A stretch of DNA of 64,000 nt from Tillus elongatus (Eukaryota > Arthropoda > Insecta > Coleoptera > Cleridae). Positions 49,182-58,197 of this stretch are shown piece after piece. How positions within the stretch are numbered: position 1 is the stretch's first letter; every line of letters begins with the position of its first letter. Location of the stretch: assembly GCA_964006375.1 (NCBI GenBank), contig OZ023270.1:58217288-58281287 (forward strand). Reading direction: 5' to 3'. A program made the translations under genes and the position numbers. Under the pieces are notes generated by a model. The model worked only from the letters and a program-made list of their open reading frames with translations, was not told the DNA's origin and ran no database searches.

Positions 49182-50059
49182 TGCCTACTCCTTAGAGCGG
49201 TAAGTAAGGGTAATGTTGGTTATTCTGGCTCGATTACGGTGCATCAATCTGCCTACCCTCCAATAACCACCGGAAATCGTCTCTAAGGTCTCGGTGTTTC
49301 AACTCTAAACCTGAAAGTGTTCGTATCCGTTTTTTGGCAATGTCTGCTTCAAAAACTTTAATTTTGTCCGTTTTTTATTGTCGTCCGCTGGTCTAAGTGA
49401 TCGTGTTACTTGGGTTCAAACCACAGAATTTAGTTGCGAAGGGTTGTTATGCTCGACTTTTATGGTAGTTTTTTTTAATGCTACTCATTTATTGGAGATG
49501 TGCAAGCAAGCTATACTGAGATAAATATCGTCATACACTATTTATGAAAAGTCGCTACGTAGTAGACACTGCTCTGACTCGTCGCTGGAGGTCCTTAATA
49601 GACAAATATTAATACCTGACAAAGTATTTACCGACGACGTATTTCAATAAAAAGAACCGATTTATTCATGAAGTAAAATATCTAAATAGAAAAAACACTA
49701 GTTTTTCTTTCTCAAAATATAAAAAAACAGAAATATTTAATTGTCAAGGTCTAAAAAATAAAACGTACTTTAACCGCCAACAGCATTTTACTGCGATAAA
49801 TAATCGGTTCAAACAAAGAGCCTTTTTGTATGTTCTCCGAACCAGAGGAGGCGTTGGGCCTCTTGATGTTGTCTTGAAATTTTCCACGGTAACAATCAGA
49901 CGCGAAGCTCTTGACACATGATCGCTTGAGCCAATAAGAAGCGAGAGAAGGGTTCGCTGCTTATCCGGTGAAAAACGGCACAGATGTTATTAGACCGCTT
50001 TAACATCATTATGCCTACAGGCACACGATGGCAACGAGGCTAGTAAATATATTTTTAGG
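49182..50059. other. No gene recognised; left flank of the Polinton-like element
   Basis: Moderately AT-rich, short frames only. The last six bases (50054-50059, TTTAGG) are the left target duplication of the next element. Confidence 0.5.
50054..50059 (+). repeat. 6-bp target-site duplication TTTAGG, left
   Basis: Identical to 58219-58224. Six bases is the duplication length of Polinton/Maverick integrases. Confidence 0.9.
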
Positions 50060-50080
50060 AGTAGGTATTGGGCCACTCTG

Positions 50081-50300
50081 GCCAGACAGTGACGTCACAG
50101 GAGTGGGGGTAGGAGTGGGGGTACCCCCACTCCTCCCCTAGTGGGCGGAGCCCCACCCCTAGTAGGCGGAGCCCCACCCCTTGTGGGTGTGGCCACGCCC
50201 CCCCAAGATGGCGTCCAAGATGGCTTCCAATGTAACCTGCATTCTAAGGTCATTGACCTGTCTAGGAAACTTTGGCCAGACAGTGACGTCACACGACTTG
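50081..50300. promoter_or_regulatory. Virus-like terminal control region (CRE sites, GC boxes, palindrome)
   Basis: Two full CRE palindromes TGACGTCA (50090-50097, 50284-50291), each inside the repeated context GGCCAGACAGTGACGTCAC, with a third partial GGCCAGACAGT at 50301. Two GGGCGGAGCCCCACCCCT boxes (about 50143 and 50164). A GTGTGGCCACGCCC box. Two AAGATGG.. motifs (about 50205 and 50217) of the YY1 type. A perfect 24-bp palindrome at 50111-50134. Mirror copy at 57978-58197. Regulatory role is inferred from motifs only. Confidence 0.55.
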
Positions 50301-50362
50301 GGCCAGACAGTCACATTCCAAAGTGTAAGGGAAATTATTATTTTTGAAAAAAAGCCACATGG

Positions 50363-50433
50363 AGCAGGTGAGTTTCGAACCCCGGGCACTCAGACGGGAG
50401 GCAACGATGCTAACCACTGAGCTAAGCAGACGC
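50363..50433 (-). ncRNA. tRNA-like sequence (left arm)
   Basis: Mirror of the better described copy at 57845-57915. Internal A and B boxes intact, acceptor stem not. Confidence 0.5.
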
Positions 50434-50895
50434 TTATTAATTTACTGTTTTAGGCTGGTATATATATACGACTTTTAATTACAAACAAACCATACATGTA
50501 ACAATTAAAGTTTTTGTTATTATTAGACAATTAAGTGATTTACAAAATAAGAATTAATATGTGTTTATGTTATATAAATATTAACCATAAAGCAAATGAC
50601 TCTGGACGTAATAATTAGATTTGTGTTTCGAGCCGCGCTTCTTGTTTTACGTCACTCCAACCTTTAGAGCCGACAAATGAGAGTGAGGTTGATAAGCGAG
50701 AATAATGGTATTGGTCGAGGACTCCATGATTTAAAGTTACGCCCCCCATTAAAACAAACCATTCATAAAGCTTTTGTTATTAGACATAAGACATAATAAT
50801 TAATATGTTTAATATTAGACAGACTATTAGATTTCGCATAGAAATTAGCCGAACGCCGCAATTGTTATATGGGTAGGTTCTAAAAATAACACACA

Positions 50896-51230
50896 GAGGT
50901 CGTTGGCAAACAAAAGAAGGAAGTTCAGAAACAAAATAGACAACAGGTTCAAATAGGAAACCAAACTTAAATATCGTAGAGACAATAGAGGTCGCTGGCA
51001 AAACAAAGAAGGAAGCTCAGAAACAAAATGGACAACAGGTTCAACTCTTAAAAATAGGAACTAGCCTTATGTGTGGGCGCGGCAAGTAGTTGATTTTATT
51101 TTGAAAGAGATACAGGTTCGATTCCTGATATATGCTCCTTGATATGGTAGCGTCAAACAAATACAAAGAGGTACTGAATAACTAAACAGTAAGCTTAGAA
51201 ACAATGGTTGGTTACAGGTTCAATTCCTTT
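50896..51230 (+). repeat. Cluster of four tRNA B-box-like motifs in degenerate tandem units (left arm)
   Basis: CAGGTTCAA or CAGGTTCGA at 50944, 51037, 51113 and 51215. The first two lie in a clear tandem duplication (50896-50960 and 50990-51062, GAAGGAAG.TCAGAAACAAAAT). The third forms a good T-arm (CAGG-TTCGATT-CCTG). Mirror cluster at 57048-57382 on the other strand. Confidence 0.55.
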
Positions 51231-51299
51231 CTAACCCCACGTGTTTAGTGTCATGTTACTCGTCTAAGTAAGCAGAATTAAAAAATGGCGACTAAAATA

Positions 51300-52035
51300 A
51301 GATAAAAACTTAAAACCCTTATCGCGGAAGATCCGTGAGATGTACGATAGAACCAACACATGCACGGTGTTAAGGAGGTCAAATCAAAGTGGAATATACA
51401 ATAAAATGGCCACTTCCGGTCTAAACTTTAAATCCTTATATCTTTTCAACGGAAAGTGATAGAAATGAACTGACTTTAAAAATATATCGTTTCATAACAA
51501 GCTCTACAAGAAAATGAGATAAAAAACTTTAAACCCTTATCGCGGAAGATCCGTGAGATGTACGAGAGAACCAACACATGCACGGTGTTAAGGAGGCCAA
51601 ATCAGAGTGGAATATACAATAAAATGGCCACTTCCGGTCTAAACTTTAAATCCTTATATCTTTTCAACGACAAGTGATAGAAATGAACTGACTTTAAAAA
51701 TATATCGTTTCATAACAAGCTCTACAAGAAAATGAGATAAAAAACTTCAAACCCTTATCGCGGAAGATCCGTGAGATGTACGATAGAACCAACACATGCA
51801 CGGTGTTAAGGAGGCCAAATCAAATTGGTATATACAATAAAATGGCCACTTCCGGTCTAAACTTTAAATCGTTATATCTTTTCAATGGAAAGTGATAGAA
51901 AGGAACTGACTTCAAAAATGTATGTTTCGTAACAAGGTCTACAAGAAAATGAGATAAAAAACTTCAAACCCTTATCGCGGAAGATCCGTGAGATGTACGA
52001 TAGAACCAATACATACACGCTGTTCAGCAAAGCAA
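51300..52035. repeat. 218-bp tandem array, about 3.4 copies (left arm)
   Basis: Units begin near 51300, 51518, 51736 and 51953 (GATAAAAAACTT.AAACCC). Each contains TCGCGGAAGATCCGTGAGATG and a CCACTTCCGGTC block. The last partial copy overlaps the 3' end of the arm's minus-strand reading frame. Mirror array at 56243-56978. Confidence 0.95.
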
Positions 52036-52301
52036 ACTCTAATAGCATATTCAATAAAAATGTTACTTCCGGTAGACACTTCCGGTATAGCTATTCTTAG
52101 AGCTACATACATGTGTGACACATCAAAATAATCGTCTTGTTGAACAGAAGAAATATAATATTTAAGTAAGTTAGAACAAGCTGTATTAACACCTAAAACC
52201 AACACACACTCTCTTGTGTAGTAGGTATAGATGGTTCCTTCTGGAGCCACCACCGCCACCGGTGGTGGTGGTGGAACTGACCAAACCCGACGACCCCCGA
52301 G
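51972..52301 (-). CDS. Hypothetical protein of the inverted arm (left copy)
   Basis: Identical in content to 55977-56306, described there. Listed separately because both arms carry it. Confidence 0.3.
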   Translation of the reverse strand, partial: LGGRRVWSVPPPPPVAVVAPEGTIYTYYTRECVLVLGVNTACSNLLKYYISSVQQDDYFDVSHMYVALRIAIPEVSTGSNIFIEYAIRVCFAEQRVCIGSIVHLTDLPR

Positions 52302-52559
52302 CTAACCCGAGCACAAGGTGGTGGACCCGACGACCTCCGAGCTAACCCGAACACAAGGTGGCGGAGTCACTGACTAGACCCGAGTGACGGTATAGGCAGC
52401 TGTCAAGCGTACCTAACAAACCAAAGTAAATATGTCTTGAAGAACAGTCTTCAATTGCCCTAAGCCAACACATCTCTATCATTTCAGAGTAATCTTAGCC
52501 ATGTGACCAGTTAAACTAAGTATCTTGAAGTGTAGCTTTTATGTTTATGAGATATAAAA

Positions 52560-52985
52560 TAACAAAACTAAAGAGTTAATTGTCTATTAAAACAACAAGC
52601 AGAAGGGGTTACTTGGTACCTACAGCTGCTACATACTTGGTAAAAATGGGTGCCACTAGCATTTCAGAGTAATTTTAATCACACAACACTCTAACTAACT
52701 GTCTTGAGATGTGGCTTTATGTGTTAATGGGTGGAAATAACAAAACTAAAGAGTTGATTGTCTATTACAACTGTCAGCTAAAGAAGCATTTAGGTAGCCG
52801 GAATACCGATATCCTAAATATTTCAAGAGTAATCTTAGTCATACAACACTCTTAACTAACTGTCTTGAGATGTGGCTTTATGTGTCATTGGTTGGAAAAT
52901 AAGAAAACTAAAGAGTTGATTGCCTATTACAACAGTCAGCTGAAGGAACATTTGGGTTATCGGAATACCGATATGCCAAATGTTC
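52560..52985 (+). repeat. Degenerate tandem modules encoding KTKEL..YYN peptides (left arm)
   Basis: AAAACTAAAGAGTT(A/G)ATTG occurs at 52565, 52744 and 52906, each followed by text for Y-Y/N-N-x-Q-L-K and usually CGGAATACCGATAT. The last module is the N-terminal part of a gene that is complete only on the right side (55141-55413, minus), and it is cut at 52985. Confidence 0.75.
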
Positions 52986-53377
52986 TAGGCGACCGCCTAG
53001 CTGACCCGGTTCCACCACCCCGACTCTTAGCTGACCCGACTGGTCCACCATCTTGTCATGGAGCTAACCCGGTATTAACCTGGAAAGCTTAGAGGTCTAA
53101 CCTGGGCACATGCACCACCGGTTCTTGTGACGTCACTCGCTTCCTGCATCGTTTTTATTTATAGCGTCAGCTGTGACTGACCTGGATGGTTAATCAACTA
53201 ACCTGGCCGCATCTATTTTTAAAAATTGTTCAAAGTCCATGTAGGCTGCCTCATGGTCATCGTAGATGTGTTTTAAATTGTTTTCTTCTTGTTTGACTTA
53301 AAAACATTCAGTTTATGTTCCGCAAAAGAGTGACTGTTACCCATCTGCTAGACATGTGTTAGACATATGTCTGCCCT

Positions 53378-53533
53378 ATTAGACAGCTGTGTTAGACAGC
53401 TGTATTAGACAGCTGTGTTAGACAGCTGTGTTAGACAGCTGTGTTAGACAGCTGTGTTAGACAGCTGTGTTAGACAGCTGTGTTAGACAGCTGTGTTAGA
53501 CAGCTGTGTTAGACAGCTGTGTTAGACAGCTGT
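53378..53533 (+). repeat. 13-bp tandem array, 12 copies, each with a CAGCTG palindrome
   Basis: Unit GTTAGACAGCTGT, twelve in register (two begin with A instead of G), followed by variant copies to about 53576 (GTATGACAGCTGTC). Every unit carries the E-box-like palindrome CAGCTG. It lies 300 bases upstream of the polymerase fragment. Confidence 0.97.
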
Positions 53534-53832
53534 ATGACAGCTGTCTGTCATGTCAGACAGCTGTATGACAGCTGTCGTTGTTGTCTATTGAATATTAAGA
53601 CGTGAAGCGTCCACTAAGGTTCAGTCGTTAACCAACAGTGAAGGTGAAAACAATAAGTTGTGTTGTCTGTGTTGTTTGTCGAATATTAAGACGAGGAGCG
53701 TCCGCTAAGGTTCAGTCGGTAGCCAGCAGTGAAGGTGAAAACAAATAGTACCTGCTAAACTTTAGTCTTTAATAAACACGAGGCTAAACTTCGGTCCTTT
53801 AACCAACACAGTCAGTTGTGTAGCACGAAACA

Positions 53833-54219
53833 ATGGCATTCCAAATACTTGAAGATACAGTGACCTCCAATAAGAAGTTTAAACTTGATAGACGAAGCGT
53901 ATGCTTTAGACTACAAGATATACCTGACGATGTCAACGATCCAGAGAAGTGGGTCAAAGATCGTATTAAAGATATTGTGAGTCATATAGTCCATGATGTC
54001 GATCCCGAAGACAGAGTGGGGTTTACCTTTAGCTCGGAGGGGTTCGACAAGGGGGCTGCTCACTTGCCTTTCAGAAAAGCAAAGAATGTTGTTTTCGAAG
54101 ACATTTGGTTCCTACTGAGTAAGATATACCAGAGTAAAGGACCTTGTTTTCGTTCTAATAGTTTTCGAATGACGATGACTCAAGTGAAAACCGCTAAGCC
54201 TTTAATACATGTCAATTAA
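53833..54219 (+). CDS. N-terminal fragment of a protein-primed family B DNA polymerase (Polinton type)
   Basis: 128 codons. In Polintons, adintoviruses and bidnaviruses the polymerase begins with a domain of this pattern: a Phe/Leu-rich start, then 'D..DRVG.TF....F..G...L.F....N...D..W.LL..I.QS', then a strand with 'F.M....V..P'. Here I see DPEDRVGFTF, AHLPFRKAKNV, FEDIWFLLSKIYQSKG and FRMTMTQVK. The exonuclease, TPR and polymerase motifs are absent. The frame stops at TAA after about a tenth of the usual length of over 1000 residues, so it cannot replicate DNA. The start ATG follows ACGAAACA. Family assignment is by remembered pattern and is moderate. Confidence 0.6.
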   Translation: MAFQILEDTVTSNKKFKLDRRSVCFRLQDIPDDVNDPEKWVKDRIKDIVSHIVHDVDPEDRVGFTFSSEGFDKGAAHLPFRKAKNVVFEDIWFLLSKIYQSKGPCFRSNSFRMTMTQVKTAKPLIHVN

Positions 54220-54307
54220 ATATCTTAACCCATCATTACCATCATATATTCAGACACTTGTACGTAGCTTGCAAGCCTTCAATATAAACACGTACCAATT
54301 CAATCTC

Positions 54308-54730
54308 TTAATCCATTATTAACATCATATATTCAGAGGGACCACTTGTAGATAGCTTGCTATCTCTACGCCCCTCAACGTTGGTTGGTTGGTTGGGTGG
54401 TTGGTTAGTTGGTTGGTTGCACTTTTCATAGAAATGATTGGATATCCAACAGGCTAAATTTAGAATGAAATCTTTGCAAACATATGTACCACCTATCAAG
54501 TCGTTTACAATCTGAGCTCCACCCGTTTTTACCAAGTATGTTGCAGTTCTAGGTGTTACTTGAGATGTTGCTTCCGACACTTCTAGGGGGCCGGTATTCC
54601 GGCTCCCTGGAGATGAGTCTAAGTGGGCTCCTTCCGTTGAAATATTTAGGGTATCGGTATTCCGTTGGTACAGCTGTTCGGTCAGCTTGTTGTGATAGGC
54701 AATTAAATCTTTGGTTTTGCTATATAACAC
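54308..54730 (-). CDS. Hypothetical protein, member of the KTK(D/E)LIAY family of this element
   Basis: 140 codons on the minus strand. The first 70 residues (KTKDLIAYHNKLTEQLYQRN, TEGAHLDSSPGSRNTGPLEV, SEATSQVTPRTATYL) are clearly paralogous to 55413-55141. The C-terminal half reads through a GGTT/AACC simple repeat (NQPTNQPPNQPTN) and is probably not ancestral coding sequence. No known domain recognised. The family occurs at least twice as near-complete frames and several more times as shorter modules, so it is an expanded gene or repeat of this element. Confidence 0.4.
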   Translation of the reverse strand: MLYSKTKDLIAYHNKLTEQLYQRNTDTLNISTEGAHLDSSPGSRNTGPLEVSEATSQVTPRTATYLVKTGGAQIVNDLIGGTYVCKDFILNLACWISNHFYEKCNQPTNQPPNQPTNVEGRRDSKLSTSGPSEYMMLIMD

Positions 54731-55140
54731 TTTTTACATTTATTTTACACCATCGAAAATTAAATTATATACATAAAGGTTACACCTCAAAAACAGTTGG
54801 TTGGTTAGTTGTGTTGTCCTGGTTGGTACATAGACTGTTCTATTCGTATACTTAAAACTTAGTAAACTCAATAAGGTTCTGAATACGTTTCTCCTCAGAC
54901 ACATCTGTTATGTACGTCGGTTCTATTTGTCTTACGGTGTTTCACTTCTGTTTTTCTTCTGTTAAAGAGATTTACAGAATTTGCATCATATGGTGTGTTT
55001 AGGATCACTTCGGTATCGGAATGTTTGTTCTTAATGTTCTTATCATTTTACTTCGGTTCCTTGAAGATTGGTTCTATATTTCTGATTAAATTCGCTTACG
55101 CAGAAATAAAAATTGTTGAGTTTTTCATAAAAATGAATGG

Positions 55141-55413
55141 TTATGTAGCAAAATCGAATTTAATATCAAACATACTAAAGTCCAACAAGTATTTAGCGGT
55201 TGTTGGTGTTAATTGAAATGTTGCTTCCGACACTTCTAGGGCATCGGTATTCCGAGCCCCTGGAGATGTCTCTAAGTGGGCTCCTTCGGTTGGAACATTT
55301 GGCATATCGGTATTCCGATAACCCAAATGTTCCTTCAGCTGACTGTTGTAATAGGCAATCAACTCTTTAGTTTTCTTATTTTCCAACCAATGACACATAA
55401 AGCCACATCTCAA
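55141..55413 (-). CDS. Hypothetical protein spanning the right arm/core junction
   Basis: 90 codons on the minus strand. It starts MRCGFMCHWLENKKTKELIA inside the right arm, crosses the arm boundary at 55293 (after DMPNV), and continues in the core with PTEGAHLETSPGARNTDALE and VSEATFQLTPTTAKYL. The continuation matches the paralogue 54730-54308, so the right junction is the native one. The same gene start in the left arm (52865) runs into unrelated sequence after DMPNV. Function unknown. Confidence 0.45.
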   Translation of the reverse strand: MRCGFMCHWLENKKTKELIAYYNSQLKEHLGYRNTDMPNVPTEGAHLETSPGARNTDALEVSEATFQLTPTTAKYLLDFSMFDIKFDFAT

Positions 55414-55976
55414 GACAGTTAGTTAAGAGTGTTGTATGACTAAGATTACTCTTGAAATATTTAGGATATCGGTATTCCGGCTACCTAAATGCTTCTTTAG
55501 CTGACAGTTGTAATAGACAATCAACTCTTTAGTTTTGTTATTTCCACCCATTAACACATAAAGCCACATCTCAAGACAGTTAGTTAGAGTGTTGTGTGAT
55601 TAAAATTACTCTGAAATGCTAGTGGCACCCATTTTTACCAAGTATGTAGCAGCTGTAGGTACCAAGTAACCCCTTCTGCTTGTTGTTTTAATAGACAATT
55701 AACTCTTTAGTTTTGTTATTTTATATCTCATAAACATAAAAGCTACACTTCAAGATACTTAGTTTAACTGGTCACATGGCTAAGATTACTCTGAAATGAT
55801 AGAGATGTGTTGGCTTAGGGCAATTGAAGACTGTTCTTCAAGACATATTTACTTTGGTTTGTTAGGTACGCTTGACAGCTGCCTGTACCGTCACTCGGGT
55901 CTAGTCAGTGACTCCGCCACCTTGTGTTCGGGTTAGCTCGGAGGTCGTCGGGTCCACCACCTTGTGCTCGGGTTAG

Positions 55977-56306
55977 CTCGGGGGTCGTCGGGTTTGGTCA
56001 GTTCCACCACCACCACCGGTGGCGGTGGTGGCTCCAGAAGGAACCATCTATACCTACTACACAAGAGAGTGTGTGTTGGTTTTAGGTGTTAATACAGCTT
56101 GTTCTAACTTACTTAAATATTATATTTCTTCTGTTCAACAAGACGATTATTTTGATGTGTCACACATGTATGTAGCTCTAAGAATAGCTATACCGGAAGT
56201 GTCTACCGGAAGTAACATTTTTATTGAATATGCTATTAGAGTTTGCTTTGCTGAACAGCGTGTATGTATTGGTTCTATCGTACATCTCACGGATCTTCCG
56301 CGATAA
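55977..56306 (+). CDS. Hypothetical protein of the inverted arm (right copy)
   Basis: An open frame of 110 codons after a TAG at 55974. It has no ATG near its beginning. A GTG lies at 56019 and the first ATG follows VSH much later. Part of the translation: EGTIYTYYTRECVLVLGVNT, then NLLKYYISSVQQDDYFDVSH, MYVALRIAIPEVSTGSNIFI, EYAIRVCFAEQRV. Its amino-acid composition looks coding-like, but no domain is recognised. The upstream side is a GGTGG-type palindrome (56006-56033). The last 25 codons are also the start of the 218-bp tandem array. Could be a relic exon. Confidence 0.3.
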   Translation, partial: LGGRRVWSVPPPPPVAVVAPEGTIYTYYTRECVLVLGVNTACSNLLKYYISSVQQDDYFDVSHMYVALRIAIPEVSTGSNIFIEYAIRVCFAEQRVCIGSIVHLTDLPR

Positions 56307-56978
56307 GGGTTTGAAGTTTTTTATCTCATTTTCTTGTAGACCTTGTTACGAAACATACATTTTTGAAGTCAGTTCCTTTCTATCACTTTCCATTGAAAAG
56401 ATATAACGATTTAAAGTTTAGACCGGAAGTGGCCATTTTATTGTATATACCAATTTGATTTGGCCTCCTTAACACCGTGCATGTGTTGGTTCTATCGTAC
56501 ATCTCACGGATCTTCCGCGATAAGGGTTTGAAGTTTTTTATCTCATTTTCTTGTAGAGCTTGTTATGAAACGATATATTTTTAAAGTCAGTTCATTTCTA
56601 TCACTTGTCGTTGAAAAGATATAAGGATTTAAAGTTTAGACCGGAAGTGGCCATTTTATTGTATATTCCACTCTGATTTGGCCTCCTTAACACCGTGCAT
56701 GTGTTGGTTCTCTCGTACATCTCACGGATCTTCCGCGATAAGGGTTTAAAGTTTTTTATCTCATTTTCTTGTAGAGCTTGTTATGAAACGATATATTTTT
56801 AAAGTCAGTTCATTTCTATCACTTTCCGTTGAAAAGATATAAGGATTTAAAGTTTAGACCGGAAGTGGCCATTTTATTGTATATTCCACTTTGATTTGAC
56901 CTCCTTAACACCGTGCATGTGTTGGTTCTATCGTACATCTCACGGATCTTCCGCGATAAGGGTTTTAAGTTTTTATCT
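56243..56978. repeat. 218-bp tandem array (right arm)
   Basis: Mirror of 51300-52035. Confidence 0.95.
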
Positions 56979-57047
56979 TATTTTAGTCGCCATTTTTTAA
57001 TTCTGCTTACTTAGACGAGTAACATGACACTAAACACGTGGGGTTAG

Positions 57048-57382
57048 AAAGGAATTGAACCTGTAACCAACCATTGTTTCTAAGCTTACTGTTTAGTTAT
57101 TCAGTACCTCTTTGTATTTGTTTGACGCTACCATATCAAGGAGCATATATCAGGAATCGAACCTGTATCTCTTTCAAAATAAAATCAACTACTTGCCGCG
57201 CCCACACATAAGGCTAGTTCCTATTTTTAAGAGTTGAACCTGTTGTCCATTTTGTTTCTGAGCTTCCTTCTTTGTTTTGCCAGCGACCTCTATTGTCTCT
57301 ACGATATTTAAGTTTGGTTTCCTATTTGAACCTGTTGTCTATTTTGTTTCTGAACTTCCTTCTTTTGTTTGCCAACGACCTC
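57048..57382 (-). repeat. B-box-like motif cluster (right arm)
   Basis: Mirror of 50896-51230. On the + strand the motifs appear as TTGAACCTG or TCGAACCTG. Confidence 0.55.
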
Positions 57383-57844
57383 TGTGTGTTATTTTTAGAA
57401 CCTACCCATATAACAATTGTGGCGTTCGGCTAATTTCTATGCGAAATCTAATAGTCTGTCTAATATTAAACATATTAATTATTATGTCTTATGTCTAATA
57501 ACAAAAGCTTTATGAATGGTTTGTTTTAATGGGGGGCGTAACTTTAAATCATGGAGTCCTCGACCAATACCATTATTCTCGCTTATCAACCTCACTCTCA
57601 TTTGTCGGCTCTAAAGGTTGGAGTGACGTAAAACAAGAAGCGCGGCTCGAAACACAAATCTAATTATTACGTCCAGAGTCATTTGCTTTATGGTTAATAT
57701 TTATATAACATAAACACATATTAATTCTTATTTTGTAAATCACTTAATTGTCTAATAATAACAAAAACTTTAATTGTTACATGTATGGTTTGTTTGTAAT
57801 TAAAAGTCGTATATATATACCAGCCTAAAACAGTAAATTAATAA

Positions 57845-57915
57845 GCGTCTGCTTAGCTCAGTGGTTAGCATCGTTGCCTCCCGTCTGAGTGCCCGGGGTT
57901 CGAAACTCACCTGCT
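57845..57915 (+). ncRNA. tRNA-like sequence with intact A and B boxes (right arm)
   Basis: TTAGCTCAGTGGTTAGC is an excellent A box/D-arm, identical in wording to real tRNA genes. 44 bases later GGGGTTCGAAACTC is a B box/T-loop. Spacing suits RNA polymerase III. The presumed acceptor strands (before 57853 and after 57910) do not pair and the T stem is imperfect, so it is not a functional tRNA gene. It may be a Pol III promoter or tRNA-mimic. Confidence 0.55.
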
Positions 57916-57977
57916 CCATGTGGCTTTTCTTCAAAAATAATAATTTCCCTTACACTTTGGAATGTGACTGTCTGGCC

Positions 57978-58197
57978 CAAGTCGTGTGACGTCACTGTCT
58001 GGCCAAAGTTTCCTAGACAGGTCAATGACCTTAGAATGCAGGTTACATTGGAAGCCATCTTGGACGCCATCTTGGGGGGGCGTGGCCACACCCACAAGGG
58101 GTGGGGCTCCGCCTACTAGGGGTGGGGCTCCGCCCACTAGGGGAGGAGTGGGGGTACCCCCACTCCTACCCCCACTCCTGTGACGTCACTGTCTGGC
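57978..58197. promoter_or_regulatory. Virus-like terminal control region (right arm)
   Basis: Mirror of 50081-50300. CRE palindromes at 57987-57994 and 58181-58188, 24-bp palindrome at 58144-58167. Confidence 0.55.

Larger units (their letters stand above)
50060..52985 (+). repeat. Left inverted arm of the Polinton-like element
   Basis: Mirror of 55293-58218 (coordinates sum to 108278 throughout). Homology stops just after GCCAAATGTTC at 52985. The outer 250 bases are GC-rich, the rest AT-rich with internal tandem repeats. Confidence 0.95.
52986..55292. other. Unique core of the Polinton-like element
   Basis: 2307 bp between the arms. It holds a 13-bp tandem array, two roughly 80-bp direct repeats (about 53577-53660 and 53670-53748, ATTAAGACG.G.AGCGTCC), the polymerase fragment (53833-54219), a short direct repeat after it (ATCATATATTCAGA twice, about 54240 and 54326), a GGTT-rich run (54382-54418) and a minus-strand gene (54308-54730). 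Confidence 0.8.

Noticed and set aside
50095..50420. Pro/Gly-rich frames at the arm termini (and mirror 57858-58183) as proteins
   Set aside because: Overlapping frames on both strands arising from GC-rich repeats and the palindrome. Regulatory DNA is more likely.
53378..53576. Tandem repeats as a CRISPR array
   Set aside because: The 13-bp units are contiguous with no spacers, and the DNA is eukaryotic.
57845..57915. Functional tRNA gene
   Set aside because: A and B boxes are good but the acceptor stem does not pair and the T stem is imperfect, so only a tRNA-like call is made.
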